Numbered from the stretch's first letter, positions 1-13,957 are shown. The stretch: DNA of 64,000 bases from Effrenium voratum (GCA_963377175.1 CAUJNA010000523.1:62001-126000), one strand, 5' to 3'. Translations and numbers: made by a program. The notes: generated from the letters alone by a model not told the origin.

Positions 1-1215
1 CAACAAAACTCCAAAAAACAACCACACATGTTTAGTTGCCTTCAACAAAAAACCAAGCCAACAATTTGGCACCAACTCCAAAAGACAGATCTAATTGCTT
101 TCAGCCAAAAACCGGGGGTTCCCCCCCCCCCCCGGGTCCCACTTCGTTTTGCCACCCATGGCCGAGCCTCAGCTCCCCGCAACGAGTTTTCCGAACGCTC
201 CGCCTCCCCAGGGCTGCAGCACCCAAAGGCGATGCTGGCGATGCTCGTGAGCCTCGTTTCTCGGCGTGTGGCTTGGGGTGGTGCAACCCGTGAAACCCGG
301 AGCAACGTGGGCCAACTTCGGAGCTTAATGTGTATGTTCATAATAAATGGGACATTATGGTCATATACATTAGTCTTGGCTTTTGTCGTGGCTTGCCCCT
401 GAAAAAGCAGAAGCCCTGAGACTCGCGTTTTAGCCATTGGCACTATGGCAGATGGCCCAATATGGAGTCACTATGCTGCCATTTGCGTTTCAGAATATAT
501 TCTGGTATTTTCCCTGTTGACTTTTTCAAGGGGCTTGTAGGTTGGAGCCCGTGGCAAACTGGAGAAACCGCGGCAATACAGCGACTATATAAAGCGAACC
601 CAACAAGAAATACAACACTACAACTACAGACTGGACGAAACCTGGCCAACCTGGCCATGTCATTCGGATGGATGGCTGATTTTGGCCCACATTTGGCAGA
701 GCGGTTTCCGTACTTGGCCGGGCCTGGGGGCTCCCAACAGGCGAGTTGGTGTTCTTCCCGCGGCAGGTGTTCTGCGCGGGATACCCGACCCGACTATGAA
801 TATAAACGTTGACCCGATGCAGATACCACCATGAAAACAAGCGGGGGCTCATAGAATCAACAGTTGCCTAAGGACAATCATCCAAATTGGGTCAACCTTT
901 CTTTTTTGGGGGGCAAGCCCCATGTCCATCCCACTTTTGACCGTTGCAGTTGGCAGGATGTGGGTGCTCCCGTTGCACTTTCAGGGAAATGTGGGGGGCT
1001 GTTGGCCATGTAGCCCATCGGTTTTGCTTTGGCTTCTTAAATGCAATGGCAAGAACGGACCAGGATAGTCTCGAATCCCCACTGTCATAAGAACAAAGAC
1101 TGCCAGTCCGATATCGGCGATCCATCTATATCCATCCTGTAACAAGGGAAGGCACGGCCTCCTGCCACTCCTGCAAAGGACCTGATCTGACGTCCTAAAA
1201 AAAGGGAAAATAAAC
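1..1215. other. no gene recognised
   Basis: Contains a 13-C run at 121-133. Open frames on both strands have no recognisable motif. Confidence 0.6.
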
Positions 1216-1322
1216 ACATGGGTGTGGGTCAATATTACATCACCAGGGGACAGCAGATTTTAGTCCATGTTTCTATTTACCAGGGTTCCATTTTGGGTAC
1301 CTATTCTTGACCCACAGCCACT
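1216..1322. repeat. FB3 fold-back element
   Basis: FB3 consensus: TGGGTGTGGCTCAAAA at the left and TTTTGAGCCACAGCCA at the right, with ACTTACCAGGGTTCCATTTT inside. Here the ends are CATGGGTGTGGGTCAA and TTGACCCACAGCCA. Confidence 0.75.
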
Positions 1323-1959
1323 CCTTAGTGAAATGGACGCATACCCCATGCTTACCCTTCACACGCGTGCTTTGGCCCCGGCGGCACGCCCAACTGGGTC
1401 GCCACCTCCGCCTCGGAATTCCGAGGGAACAGGGTGGAAGATGTCCGGCAACGCCACAAGCCGCAAGTCGCTTGCGTTCGGCAAGGGAGCAACTCGTCGC
1501 TCCGTGCTGTTGGTTGGGGAGTCCGAGAAAAACAAAGAACCGGAGCTGCCACAAGCACCCAGGAAAAACCCTAGGTACCGAACGAATGAGAATTCGCGGG
1601 TTTCACACCACACCCCCAGCTTCTGGAAAACGGTCAGTCAGATCCTGTGGGCTAAACAGTCGGATCCTGTCGGCTTGGGGGCCCTTAACTTGCAACCCCT
1701 AGGCCGGCCAGGATTCCCGCAGCTCCACACCTACTAGCAACTTGTGTTAAAGAGAAAAAGTGAGCATGGGACAAATCTCGATCTGTACATGCGGAACAAA
1801 TGGGAAGATGGTGAACACCCAAACAGGACCTTGAACCCTGGAACCCTCAATGCCGTCAATCCTCGAGCCTTGGGTTTGTTGGCCTGACGAATGGAATCCC
1901 TGACGCCTTGAACCCTTGATTCGTGGGCGTGACGCCTTGGATCCATGAACCCTTTTGGC
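1323..1959. other. no gene recognised
   Basis: From about 1840, short imperfect CTTGAACCCT/GACGCCTTG words lead into the minisatellite; similar words occur at 4460-4540. Confidence 0.6.
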
Positions 1960-2300
1960 GTCGTCACGTCTTCTTGTTTTGGCGCCTTCGCATCTGCGCG
2001 CCTCTACACAATCGTGTCTTCGCGTCTTCGCGTGTCTTCACGGCTTTGCATCTTCTGGTTTTCGTGTCTTCGCATCTCCACTTGTTCGCGTCTTCGCGTC
2101 GTCGCGCGCTTGCGTCGTCGGAGGTTTGCATTTCCGCGTCTTCGTTTCTTCGCGTCTCCGCATCTTTTCGTCAGCGTCTCTGCGTTTTCGGGCCTCTGTG
2201 TCTCCATGCTTTGCTCGTCTTCGCGAGCTTCGCGTCTCCGCGTCTTTGCATCTTCGCGTCTTCGTGCGTCTGCCTCTCCGCGTCTCCGCGTTTTCGGGGT
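1960..2300. repeat. degenerate CGTCTTCG-type minisatellite
   Basis: About 340 bp of imperfect 9-12 bp units around TTCGCGTCT. Long open frames on both strands here (Ser/Arg-rich on the plus strand, Arg/Asp/Glu-rich on the minus) follow from the repeat and are not genes. Confidence 0.8.
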
Positions 2301-5300
2301 GTGGCCACTTCAATACCCATGATGTGTTTGCTTACAAGGCATGGCTGGCAATCGCGAAGATAATTTTGTGTTGACAGGAGGCAATGCGATCGATGTAGAC
2401 GTTTGCAATGCCTTGCAGGCCGCGTTCCTAGGTGTGTGGTCCTACTGCTGAGTATTCTAAATTCCCGGGGCATGGCTTTCGCATGCCATAGTCGCTTTCT
2501 TTGTGCGTTCTCAGTTGAAGTCTTATTGGGAGGGCAGTTCTCTCTTTACTGAGAAGTTAGGGTGTGTCCTGCCAAAGTCAGAGTGCATGTCTGGAGCCTG
2601 CCTCTTAAAAAGCAACGGAGTGTCATGAAAAGATTCTCTGGTTGTTTTGCTCGCAGAAGTTCGTATCTTCAGAACGTCTTCCCCTGGTTCAACGGAGTTT
2701 TTGGCTTGGCAAGCTTGTGGCACTGGCGCATGCGTAGCGGTCAGGCCGAGAGTCTCCTGTAGCCGGACAACATAAGATCTTCCATTTTTCGCATAAGATG
2801 AAGACTAAGAAGTTTTATTCCTGTGGCTCAGACTGTGACTCAAAGAGTTCCAATAGGCGGCTCAGCAGTGTACAGGAACTTGCGACGGCCCGCGTTCCTC
2901 GCATGGAGCCTTTTGCAAGAAAAGGATGTGCTGATTGAAGCGCCGCAAGACCGGAATGGAGGCTACGTCTTGGCAGAAGCTCCGACATCCGCTGCTCGGC
3001 TAGCAGACGGTTGACAGCCAGTCTGCTCAAAGCGCTGAAAGCGAAGCGGTTTTCTGGAAGCACTCGGGAATTGCCAGCAGCCGCCTTTGAATCGCTGGGC
3101 AGTGCCGAAGAAGTTGATCTGGTTTTCCCAGTCACGTCCTACCATAGGACATTCAAGAATTTGTGCAAAAACTTTTGATGCGCAACGCTCCTGAGCACTT
3201 TGGCTGGAAGGTATGCGCCAGCAAGGTCGGGAAGCGTGTCAGGAAGATACTGACGACGAAAAAGCGCCGCGCAGCAACATGTCCAAGCAAGCATTACGAT
3301 CGCGATTGTTAGGCGCAAAGCTTGTGGTGAACGTCACGCGGCTGCAGGCGGCGTCAATAGATCCAAGTCGCGGCGACTTCAACCCAATGTTGTGTTGAAA
3401 GCTGGAGAAACAACGGCTTCTCTGCTGTATGTTCTCGCTCGGACATACGATTGAGCGCCGCTTGTTGACACAAGGCATTCTCCAGCATGGCAATCTGCCT
3501 TTCAGCTACAAAAGCCGAACGCCTCGTTGATTTCCAGTGCGCTCAGGAGGTAAAGGATTGATGTCTCTCTGCCTGGACGTAAGTCAAATCCACGCTCATA
3601 CATAAATTTTCCAGGAAAGCGCATTTTGGACGGAGTGCGCAGAGCCGGCAAAGCGCTGGCATCTGTCGTTGGAGGGTCTGTCTGGCCTCTCTAGGCTAAC
3701 ACAGAAGGAACGGAGCCGCCATGTAGTTTGCTGAGACGCTGCGCTCACAACTGGCCAAGCCTGGCCAAGTGCGTCAGAGAAGCCCCAATAGCTTCTGCAA
3801 GCACACATTGGACAACAGCGCTTCAAACAACTCAGAGTGGTACTCCTGAACGCTCGCGAAGCTGTCAATTGCAGCCCGCCACAGCTTCAAGCGTTTTCTC
3901 GGCGCAACTGCTTAAGACAGGTGCCTCCAAAGGCAAGCAATCCTGCCGTGTCTAAGGCGGAGAGACGTTCCGGCAATCGCAAGCAGCAACACACACACAC
4001 ACGCTGTGTCTTGGAAGATCTGCTTCTGCAATGACAACAGTAACATCTCCCCCGGAACGAACCCTGTCGCGGCTTGCGAAGTGGCATCAGCATCCAGACG
4101 CTGCACGCTGTACGGCACGGCCACCGCCAGGTACAATTTCCTTGCGCACATAGACTTGCGCCAACTCATGAGCCTGCAACAGCTGGTAAGCCGGGTTGTC
4201 TTTAAGCACCCTGGTGCATTGCATTGTCTTGCTAGATTGGGCCACAACGCCTCAGCAACATTGAAAAACCGCAGAACTTGGCGGTGGTTTCCTGATGCAT
4301 TGTCGCTTAAAGCGGTCGCGAAGGCAGAACCTCGCGCGCAGCCTGCGCAGACGTTGACTTCCATGCTTCGCAACCCATTCCTTGCAATCGCGCTATGCGG
4401 CGCGTAAAATGCGCCCTCTCTGCGACAGATTACTGAGTGGCTGCAGAACTCTAGTCGCTGTCCCTGACCCCCTGAATCCTTAAATCCCCGAATCCTTGAT
4501 TTGCTTGCCTGGCGCCCTGAAGCCCAAATCCTTGATTGCGCCATCTTGCTTTCGCGCCTGCGCGCTAAACTTCAGCGAGCAATGTAGAAGTATAAATTCT
4601 ATATTAAATTGGAGTTTGAATAGGATTTCCGTTCCAAATTTCACTAGAATCTGTATTCTACATTTGAGCTTGAATATCAATCCCTTTACAATCATTTGTT
4701 TACATGACATGTCACTTAGAGTGTCGAACAGACACAAACAGAGTCGAATAAGGACAAATTTCAATCAGAATGTCAATGGTCAACTCGTATTCCTATCGAA
4801 ATAGAACTCGCATTGCTATTGATATTCTTTACAGTATGGCCCTTGTGAGGCCTGAAGTTTTTTGATATTTCCGGGCCTGTGCAGGTTTTCATCTTCAGGC
4901 TTCCTGGCCGCAAAAACCGCAGGCTTCCAATGATTTTGCTAGGTGTCATCAAAGCCGTTGCAACGTGTTTTCGAACCAAGCCCATACTTGAATCCAAAAA
5001 CGGAATCAGTGTTCGACTTATTGCCTTTCAATCCTCAAAAGGCGAAACATCTGCCACCATAAAGAAGGCACACAATCAACAGCAACACAGTAATGTGCGG
5101 CATGCGGAAGGAAGAGAAGTGCAGAGTAGATATGACACTTTCCAATCATAATGGTGAACGGGTTTGGGGAGGAGGGGCTGACCATATACATGTACAAACA
5201 CATGCAAGCAATTCTATATACATATCGATGCTATATATTTCGGCACCTCTTGGGGCACTCAACACATCTTTGCCCTAGCCCTAAACCTGATCGAGCTGAG

Positions 5301-6864
5301 ATGTTGGATGTCTTTCGATTCTCAAATGTCAAATGGAGTTTCCCAATGGTCAGGCACTCTTTGTTGACCTCCATGTGCTTAAATCCCCAGGAAAAATGGC
5401 AATATGACCAGTAGTGGTAGATTTCCTTGAAAGCCAACCGAGGAAAACAAAAAACAAAACCAAAAAACATTTGTAGCCAAATGGAAGTTTACATTTCACG
5501 CACTGGCATGCAAACAACGGACAGGCACAAACATCGGCATGACAGCAACACCCCGTGTCATGCCGTTTGACCATCATTCCTTTTCGGCGATGCTAGAATC
5601 GTTTTGAGTATTTGGGGGTTTTAAACTGCTTGCACGGTTTTACGAATCCAAAGGAAACCACCTGGAGTGGTCCTCAATCTTGAGAAAAAAAAAACACCTC
5701 AAGACATGTGAGGAATCTGATGCCAGAATATCTCAACCTGGAAAAAAGGATCGAGCAAGAGACCTTCAAACATACCCAAATGAACATAGTGTTATTTGGG
5801 ATAATAGATGGGTTTCCCTGATAAATGGAATAAAACCAATCTAACCCCGTAGAACCCATTTATTTCTAGCGCAACCCAAAAAGGACACCTATGCAAATGA
5901 ATGTAACCTCTTTGTGCATGGTCCATGGGTACAGATCACTCGGCGCCCAGCGGCAGGGTCCGCTGATCGGACACAAAGCACCTGCGAGAGCCATTATACC
6001 CAGTGATTCCGTTTCCCTGGTGACCAAGCAGAAACCACCATGAATGGACATGGATTCAGGGATGGTTCCCTACTTTTGCGGCAACCGGAATCAATTTGAA
6101 CTTGGCTATTATGTTCTTGCAGGATGGGTTTTAAGCGGGAAACACGCTGCGCATGCAATGAGCAAGTCGGATTCGCCCCATGCTAAAGCACCGCAGGCGC
6201 ATGACACCGCGCTCTCGTTGTTGGACACGCCAATGGAAAACCATCCGTTTTTCGGGGTCCATTTTGAGACGCATCAACGTGGATGACACACCGACCGTAG
6301 GCCATACGCCTTGTACTTTGAAGGACGAACGGAACAGAAGGAGACACTCACGGCAGGGCAACCGACCGGAAGTTTGCAGTATCTACTGTGCCATTGTCAG
6401 AGGATCCCAGTTGCCCTCATAGCAGGCTACCAGCCATTTTTCTTTCGGTCTTAACTTGGTGGTTCCCTTGGTTGCCTACCATACATGTAAATGGATCCAC
6501 TGGGCATGTGGATCCATCTCCCTGCTTTTGCATCACCCGGAAGCCCGCGCTGGCCGCATAAATTCCCAAGACTGGCGGACCTCTAGGAGAGAGCTTCGGA
6601 CTCCCCCGACGGGAATCCTTCTCAGAAGCTTGGGCACTGCCGCATGTCGCCTTACCAGCTTCTGCTTGGTGTTTTAGCCTTCTTCGGTCCAAGCAACAAG
6701 CGCCCGATGTACTTTCGATAGTTTCCCTAGCCTGCAATGGCTTGACTGGGTTCAAAGGCGAGCCGAGACACGTTTGACGCGCCTTCATCCGCTTATCCAG
6801 GGATACGATGACGTTGTGCCCGCACCTGGGATGCTTCAAACACTGCACAGGATCTACAGGGTTC
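2301..6864. other. no gene recognised; mixed-composition unique DNA
   Basis: About 2400-4450 is more even in composition and lacks the FB families, with open frames of up to 210 codons on the minus strand (3912-4544) that show no motif. 4560-4830 is clearly AT-rich. No long repeat was found by eye. Confidence 0.5.
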
Positions 6865-6996
6865 CGAAGGAAGCTGGAAGCTCCAGTCCAGTCGACTGCA
6901 CCAAAGAAGAGACCCTGGAATGATGATTCCCCTGTAGGTACTAACAAGCGTTGTGGATTCAGAGTGGTGCAAAATGGATTTGGTCCGTCCACAGTA
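6865..6996. repeat. FB2 fold-back element, degenerate copy
   Basis: FB2 consensus: TACTGTGGATGGACGAAATC at the left, the same string inverted at the right (GATTTCGTCCATCCACAGTA), middle CACCTAAGAAACCCTGGAAT and CTGTAAATACCAACAA. This copy keeps the middle and a right end (GGTCCGTCCACAGTA) but has a scrambled left arm. Confidence 0.7.
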
Positions 6997-8303
6997 AGGA
7001 TACTTCAACTGCCAGGGATACAGTGCCCCAGCCACTTGATTCGGAATCGTCCCCAAGTTGGCAGGGCCTCCCAGCCGTGCTAAAGGGATCCTTGCGTTCT
7101 TGGCAAGTGACCTGTTGCTGGTTTTTGAGAAAGGAACGGGGGAGCCGAATTGGACCAAACCCAACCCTTCGACTTGCCAAAACCCAAAACTCACCAAATA
7201 AACAACGGAGCCCAGGCGTGAGGTTCAAATCACCTGGGATCCATACACCTTTGAAGACTTCGGTCACGGACGGACGTCTTCGAAAACAAACCACGGCGAA
7301 AGATCCAACGCCAAAAATCGGCCAAGATCAGCCACAAAACGGCAGAGTTAGGCTGAACACTCTCTGGAGAGGTCCCGAAGGAATCCTGGTGAATATGGAA
7401 GACAGGGGATCCAGTGACTGGAAAGTTCAACGGAGTCGTTGCCTGTATCTGAACTCATCACGTGCTGGTCCACTAAAGTGGCATCCTCCAAATTTCCCAA
7501 AGGGTGGTAAGGGAAAAAACCATTCTGCCGAAAGTAGTCACGAACACAATTTTGAGAACATTTAACGTATCACCCCTCCCAGGAATTCAATTTTTGAGCA
7601 ACTGCGGGTTGACACCCGCAATGTAACATCTGTTTTTCTCCTTGCTGCATTTCACCGTTGCAGTTGCACTCTCAACATGATCCTTGTATATGATTGCGAG
7701 CCAAACTTCCGCAAGTCGGTTTGAGGACCTCCAAATAATTTGAGACCCCCGCCCAAAAGAAAAACACAAGAAACTATCAATTCATTGGATTCTTCTTCGT
7801 AGAGAGGCTTCCTCGTCGTCCTCATGCAAAACTTCATTGATGAAGTCATAAGATAGCATCATTAGGAAAGAGATGAAGGATGGACCCCACAGACAGCTCA
7901 ACCTAAAGAGGAGAGAGTCTAAAATATCATTACCTTGCCTCGGTCATAAGACCCAACATAGAGGCAAGGGAGAAACAAAAGAATCAAGCGACTTTCCGAC
8001 CATCAACAATTTGGAGACCCCCCAAAAAAACCAAAAACAAAACAGTAGTTTGCTTCCCCCCAGAAAGAAACAAGTACGTAGTTTGCTTCCATGACACCAG
8101 TTCCACAGCCACTCACAAACATCACCCGAGCGCGGCACACGTCCCCGGGCCAAGCCTCAGCTTGAACCCTCACACGGACAATGGATCAAGTGCCTACGAA
8201 ATCCGAGACCGCACTGGACCGCACCACGTTGAAACCGATTTGGAAGCCAATGGTTTGCGAGTATCAATCATAAGGTGGTTCTACCTGGTTGCATAGAGGT
8301 TCA

Positions 8304-8385
8304 TACTGTGGGTGGACAAAATCCTGCATCACTTTTGCTAGTATTTATAGGGGGATCGAATTGTTCCAGGGTTGCTTAGGTAGCC
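8304..8385. repeat. FB2 fold-back element, left half
   Basis: TACTGTGGGTGGACAAAATC, then GTATTTATAGGGGGATCGAA and CCAGGGTTGCTTAGGT; the right TIR is missing. Confidence 0.7.
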
Positions 8386-8412
8386 AAAGGAACAACCTGA
8401 CAAGGCTCCCAA

Positions 8413-8469
8413 AAATGACACATGGGGGTTGATCAATATTCCTGACACATGGCGGTTGATCAATATTTC
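8413..8469. repeat. 27-bp direct repeat, two copies
   Basis: ACACATGGGGGTTGATCAAT and ACACATGGCGGTTGATCAAT occur 27 bp apart. Confidence 0.8.
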
Positions 8470-10357
8470 GTTCACGTAATGGTCATCCTCTGTAAATGAC
8501 CTTTTCATCAACCCACACATACACGTTTGCTCGTTTCTATCACTTTGAGGACGGCTAAAGGCGAGCGGAGCAAACCTTCTGAACGACCAGTGGGACATGG
8601 AATCCGTGTGGGTGGCTCGTCTTCTCTTGAGGCTCAGCACCGTTTTTGGCGCTGGATTGAAGGGACACCAGAAGGAACGCCAACATCTGTCTTGTGGTCA
8701 ACAAACACAAACTCATACAACGCACACACACACACACATGCTGGATCATGCTGGTACCCAAACAAAATGGAACCCAGAAAAAGGCCGCCCTGAAAACGTG
8801 AACATTCTTGTTTTCCAGGGACCTGTCAAGTTCATTTCCCTGATTGTAAAGCTAGGTTTCTCCAGTTTCCCTTGCTCGTAAATCGGCCATACCGATACCC
8901 AACGTGTTTCTTGGCCCTAACGGTGGTTACGGGTCAAAAAGGTTCAACGTGCCTGCTCACAAGGGTACTTGGGCCCGTGGTGGAGAAAACCCTTCATTGG
9001 TTGGGATGGATGAAGCCATCCAAGCTAGTGCGCAAAGCTTTCCTCCTACAATCAATCCCCACCTACATGATGTCCACCAAAAGGTCCCCATCAGGGTGTC
9101 TTCTGTTGGGGGGGACCCCAACATGGTGGTTAAAAGGGAGTACCTTCAACAAAAAGACACTCCCAACACTTCTCATCTGGGCTTCCCTCTCATCCCCTGC
9201 CAAAAGTTCAACATTTTGGTGGCTGGAATGGACTTTCTCCCAAAAAAACCCTAAAAAGCCCCAAAAACCTCAAGGGGATGGCCGGGAGCCACCGAGTCAG
9301 AGTCGGTTTTTCAGCCCTGGGCCCGGTGGAACGGGGCTTCCGGGCCGGAGGGACCGCCACGGCCATGCCCTGCAGCATGTCCCGCACGAACTTCCTGCGC
9401 TCGCGGCTCGCCCAACGGGCCATGGGGCCGCTCGAGTCCTCAGAATGTCCCCAAGTGGTCCTCAGGAGTTGGAGTTGGGTATGTGTCAAAACACAACAAA
9501 CCAGATGGGTAGGTGCCAAGATGTGGATATGGGCATGTGTCATTATGGATATGAAAAGAATGCTCTCAAACAAAAACTCAACCATTTGGACCCTTTTGAC
9601 TTCCCTTAACGCAGCCGAACTATGGTTTGAAGGCCTGCCACGAGTCCCACAAGTAAGTTTGGGCATTCCTCAAGATGCACCCGCTTGCAAAACACATTGT
9701 TCTTGGCTCCTAGCTCCCGGAAAAGCGTTCCTATCCAAGAAGTCTAGCTGAACAACATGTTTTGGTTGGGAACAGCTCTCATGCAAATTGCAAATGCAAC
9801 CCACACATCCGCACATTCAGATGGCAGGTTCGGACGCCGTTTTTCGCTTCAATGAACCGCCAAAAAAGGCACCAACGGCGCGGCCCGCCTCACCAAATCT
9901 CTGGCAGGGCTGCTCCCAACCTTAGGCTTCAGACCAGCCATGGGGTGCTGAACATGAGCCAAAGCCCCACGAGGGGTGTCCATGCCAAAGAGTTTGCCAC
10001 CCGGCTCTTGAGTAGACTTTGTGAGAGGCCTACCCCCTCAGGTTGAAAAATGGAAGCAACCCACTGTTTTGGTGTCGCTTCGAATAAATCAGCACCTGGG
10101 TGGAACCCCTTTTTGAGACAAAGCACATCGCTTAAGTGAACCCTCAGTCAAGCCTAAACCTATTGACCAAGAGGTGCAATCCGATTGGTCAACCCTTTGA
10201 ATAGGCAAATGCTCATTGTCTTGATGGTTTCATTTTTCTCACCGAAAGAGCTCGGAACCATAGCCGTAGAGACCAACAAAGCGCCTGCCCCAGAGTGAAT
10301 TGAGACACCGGATAGAATTTTGCTGTTGCAGCATAATTTCCACAAACAAAGAAGGAC
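8470..10357. other. no gene recognised
   Basis: Contains an (CA)-rich patch at 8720-8740 and a plus-strand open frame of 245 codons (8872-9609) without recognisable motif. Confidence 0.5.
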
Positions 10358-10549
<192 letters not shown>

Positions 10550-11031
10550 TGGTTAGTGGTTTTCCTATTGGATTCCCTTTAAACAACACTAAACAAGGGC
10601 TACGGCTACCCTCAAAGAAAGACACACTTACATGCGTCCTGGAGAGCGCCGCAAAAACAATTGCTCACTTGCCAAAGAGCCGGGCTCATCTTGCAGAATC
10701 CATGACTTGCGGCTCGTGTACGTGCCGTTCCGCTTTCTGGCGCTGAATCCTGAAAGAACCCCCCCGGTGGTATATTACAATACAACCTAATTCCAATTCA
10801 ACTGCCATCAAATCGAGTCCTACACCATGCCGCTATTTCGGCGCACTTGCACTAGGGAAAAAGCCGCTGGTACATCGCCCTGTCAGGACCTTTTGGGTAT
10901 GAGTCATAATAAAAACCTGGTGTTAAAATGATCGACCCAAAACCCTGTATAGAAGTAGAAAGGCGGCTGCACCTATTTTTTGCTGGGATTATCCCTTTCT
11001 AACCCTCACCTGCCCGGGTGTTGATTGTAAA

Positions 11032-11144
11032 TGGCCTCCAGTATATAGAGAGGTTAGAATAAGGGTACCCTTTTTCTGTAGTCTACTTTAGCAGGGGAAC
11101 CCTCCCCCAAAACATGGGTAAAAGAGCACTACTGGGGGACCTAG
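11032..11144. repeat. FB1 fold-back element, copy 1
   Basis: FB1 consensus: CTAGGTCCTCCAGTAG at the left, GGTTAGAATAAGGGTACC and a CTATTTTAGTAGGGGAACCC core, CACTACTGGGGGACCTAG at the right. The two ends are inverted repeats of ~15 bp, so the unit is MITE-like. This copy has a degraded left end (TGGCCTCCAGTATA) and an intact right end. Confidence 0.8.
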
Positions 11145-11317
11145 CCTACGAAAAGTTCTCCTTGCTCCGGGGAAAGCAACCCTTTGGTTTCGGTCCAAAG
11201 AGAAACCAAAGCCCAAGCCCTCCGGGCGCCGCAGCAGGGCTGGGCTCATGCGGCATCTCCAGCGGGTTCCTTCCGACTTCGAGAAGTCCCAATTGAAGAA
11301 AGACTCTTTCCCTCCGT

Positions 11318-11423
11318 TGTTCAGTGACCCGGGAAAAAAAGGGAACCCTTTTTAAAGAAGACCATTTTTAGTGGGGCAGCATCCAAAACAAAACGGAAAA
11401 AGGGTGCCACTGAACAACTGAGT
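11318..11423. repeat. FB10 fold-back element
   Basis: TTGTTCAGTGACCC at the left and GTGCCACTGAACAA at the right are inverted; interior AAAGGGAACCCTTTTT and CCATTTTTAGTGGGGCAGC. Confidence 0.85.
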
Positions 11424-11524
11424 TCCTTACACAGATCCTAGGTCCTACAGCTCTCCAATCAATTCCCCCTTTGAGAAGCCCAGACCGAGACAAAGAACTT
11501 AAGAGACAAACTCTGCAAACCTTT

Positions 11525-11645
11525 CTAGGTCCTCCAGTAGAAAGGTTTGAATAAGGGTCCCGATTTTTTGTCTTTGTTTTTTTCTATTTTAGTAGGGGAA
11601 ACCCCCAAAAAAGGGGGAGAGAAAGGGCACTACTCGGGGACCTAG
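11525..11645. repeat. FB1 fold-back element, copy 2
   Basis: Both ends are present (CTAGGTCCTCCAGTAG and CTACTCGGGGACCTAG), with a longer T-rich middle than other copies. It lies 102 bp after an FB10 copy. Confidence 0.85.
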
Positions 11646-13612
11646 GATCGTTCCTTACCACAAAATCTGGACAAAGAACAAACAACTGTCGTATTCTGGG
11701 TATGTCAAATATGTTTGAAGACCTAGCCTAATGCAGTCCGCTTTTGTTGGACAGAACAGGCTCAGGATTGATCCAAAGATTCAATTGTCAGGAAATGTTG
11801 GCTGGAAAAGCAAGCCTTTGGGACCTGCCAAGTTTCTAAACTTGTCGACTTGTCGCTCGTTTTGAAGTTCGGGGCAACCCTCCGTTATAAATCACCTACT
11901 CCTAACTGATGCAGTCGGCTTTCTTTAAAAAATAGTCACCCGTAAAAAGTCACATGTCTCCTGACTGGACCCCAGAAACTTGACTCTCTTGATTAGCGGT
12001 TTGATGGGGTTCCAAACCGCTTCACAGGCGAAACAACCTCTATATAATTGAAATGGGTGAACCCAACGGCCATATGCTATTTTTGGCAGGCCCCTATGCT
12101 CTTCGGGAGGTTTGCCAATCCGCACAGTCCAAAAACGGCCCCAGTTAAAAACCTGTTGGTCAGAAAGCCTCGGACAAACTTTTCAAAGACGGCGTGAAAG
12201 CAATCGTTTGATTCGATATGGGTTGTCTGCCACACATGAGTTTTCAACATCTGAGTCACAATCAAAACCCGGTACTAAAATGGTCTACCCAGAACCATGC
12301 TTCAAGAATTCAGAAGGCGGATATCCGCAGCTATTTCTGGCTGGGACTGCCCCTTACTAACCTTCACCAATCCCCGGGTTTTGAGCACGCGGCTCATCTG
12401 GTAGGACAGGGGTCTACTCAAAACCCAGGGCAGAGAATCGCGAGCAGGAAGAAAGCCGCCGCCATAGGTGACCTTTCGGACAAAAATCGATGGGTTGCCC
12501 TGGCAAATGGGATGGCAGAACGCCCAAAACCGGTCGAACCCATCGATTTCTGACCAAACCGATCAGCAGGACAGCTACCAGAAGTCCGAGGCCTCCAAAT
12601 CATCCAAAGCCATCTGCAAAAAACGAAGGGGATCCTGTAAAGCCGGTGTTTAAGTATGGCCCAACTAGCATTAGAGGCAAACACAAAGAGTTGACCCCAC
12701 CCTTCATCATGGCTTGTGGCTTTAAAGTACCTTGCAATCCAATTTGATTATTGCTTGCCCCTTATTCTCCATCCTTTCAGGGACCCTGACGGACGCCCCC
12801 ATACGAAACCCAGCCGATCATGCGCTCCTCGGTGTTGAGGACCTGGGCGCTGTGCGCGAAACGCTTGTGCGCCAAACCTCCAAATTCGTTGGTGTGTCAA
12901 ACATACGGCGTATGGAACAACTCCTGCACCAATTGCTAGGTTACAGGGGAATCGAATCATTCCCCTCCCCAGTAGGGTGGGGGCCATTTTCAAAGCCACA
13001 AACAGGTAGCCTTTGCAAAACCACGCAATGTGTCTCAAATGAAAGGTTCTTGGGGGGGCATCGATAGTCCCCCCCCACAAACTGACGACTCGGAGACACT
13101 TTTGGGGTTGTTTTGAAAGGGAAAAACATGGGAGCCGCCACCTTCGGGTTCAAACCACCAATACAACAATGGGGGTTACTACAACCACCTACCTAAGGAG
13201 TTTCATCAGCCAAGTTGGGTCCCAAGGCCATTCTTTTCAAGGGGGCAACGAACCTTATAGGGTCCCCTTGGATTTCCACTCCATCTGGGGAGTTCCCTGA
13301 TGAATCTGCCCTTGCCATCTGGGAGTTATGTCCAACCTGCCACAGCTTGGCTCCCAGCCCGCATGCTGGGTACTCGTAGGTTGAAGGGTTCTTTCCCCAC
13401 CTCGCGAGCCGATCGAAAAACCAAAACGCATTGACGGCTCCGTCTAGCGATTTGACCCTCCCAAAAAAGCATAGCACGTGCACAGGAGCCGGTTCCTGAC
13501 CATTTGTTGCTTTAAGGGGACTGTTTGTTGCGACGACTGAGGACTTTTCAAAAAGGGGCTGCTTGAGGGGTAAAAGACTGCTCCTTTAGAATTGAAAATC
13601 ATCCAATTGCAG
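11646..13612. other. no gene or clear repeat seen
   Basis: Unique-looking DNA. A CCCCCCC run at 13068 and small dispersed words only. Confidence 0.5.
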
Positions 13613-13702
13613 TAGAGCGCCTTGGCAAAAAATACATGTCTCCAGTAGTGACAGATTCCCTTTAAAACCAACAAGGGAAAATAAGGCATATTCTTAAGCA
13701 AA
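13613..13702. repeat. FB12 repeat
   Basis: Consensus CCAGTAGTGATAGATTCCCT, AACAAGGGAAAATAA, CATATTCTTAAGCAAATGGA. The full form has an inverted TTCCATTTGCTTAAG left arm, missing here. Confidence 0.75.
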
Positions 13703-13867
13703 TGGAAGAGCAGGCCACACCACCAAATGGATCCGGGACTCGCCCGAATCGGATGTTTTGCAACCGCTGAGCTGGTGTTTCTGGCTACTGTCGGTGATTT
13801 GCGCAATGCTGGACGGGCCAAGGGCAGGAAGACGTACGCGTTTGCTTTGTCATCGTTGCTCCCGTGT

Positions 13868-13957
13868 TCCTTCTCTACCTCTCTCTTTCTCCCAACTCTA
13901 TCTCCACCTCTAAAACTCTCTCGCTCTCTCTCTCTCTGCCTTTCTTTCTTCCCTGCC
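13868..13957. repeat. TC-rich low-complexity tract
   Basis: CTCT and TTTCTTTC runs over about 90 bp. Confidence 0.8.

Noticed and set aside
1955..2374. Ser/Arg-rich plus-strand open frames
   Set aside because: Produced by the TTCGCGTCT minisatellite; no sign of selection for frame.
3912..4544. 210-codon minus-strand open frame as a gene
   Set aside because: No recognisable domain or homolog; composition does not stand out from other frames. Left as unassigned.
7215..7245. tRNA-like B-box string GGTTCAAATC
   Set aside because: No matching A box, anticodon arm or acceptor stem around it.
8872..9609. 245-codon plus-strand open frame as a gene
   Set aside because: No motif, uneven composition, and overlapping equally long frames in other phases.
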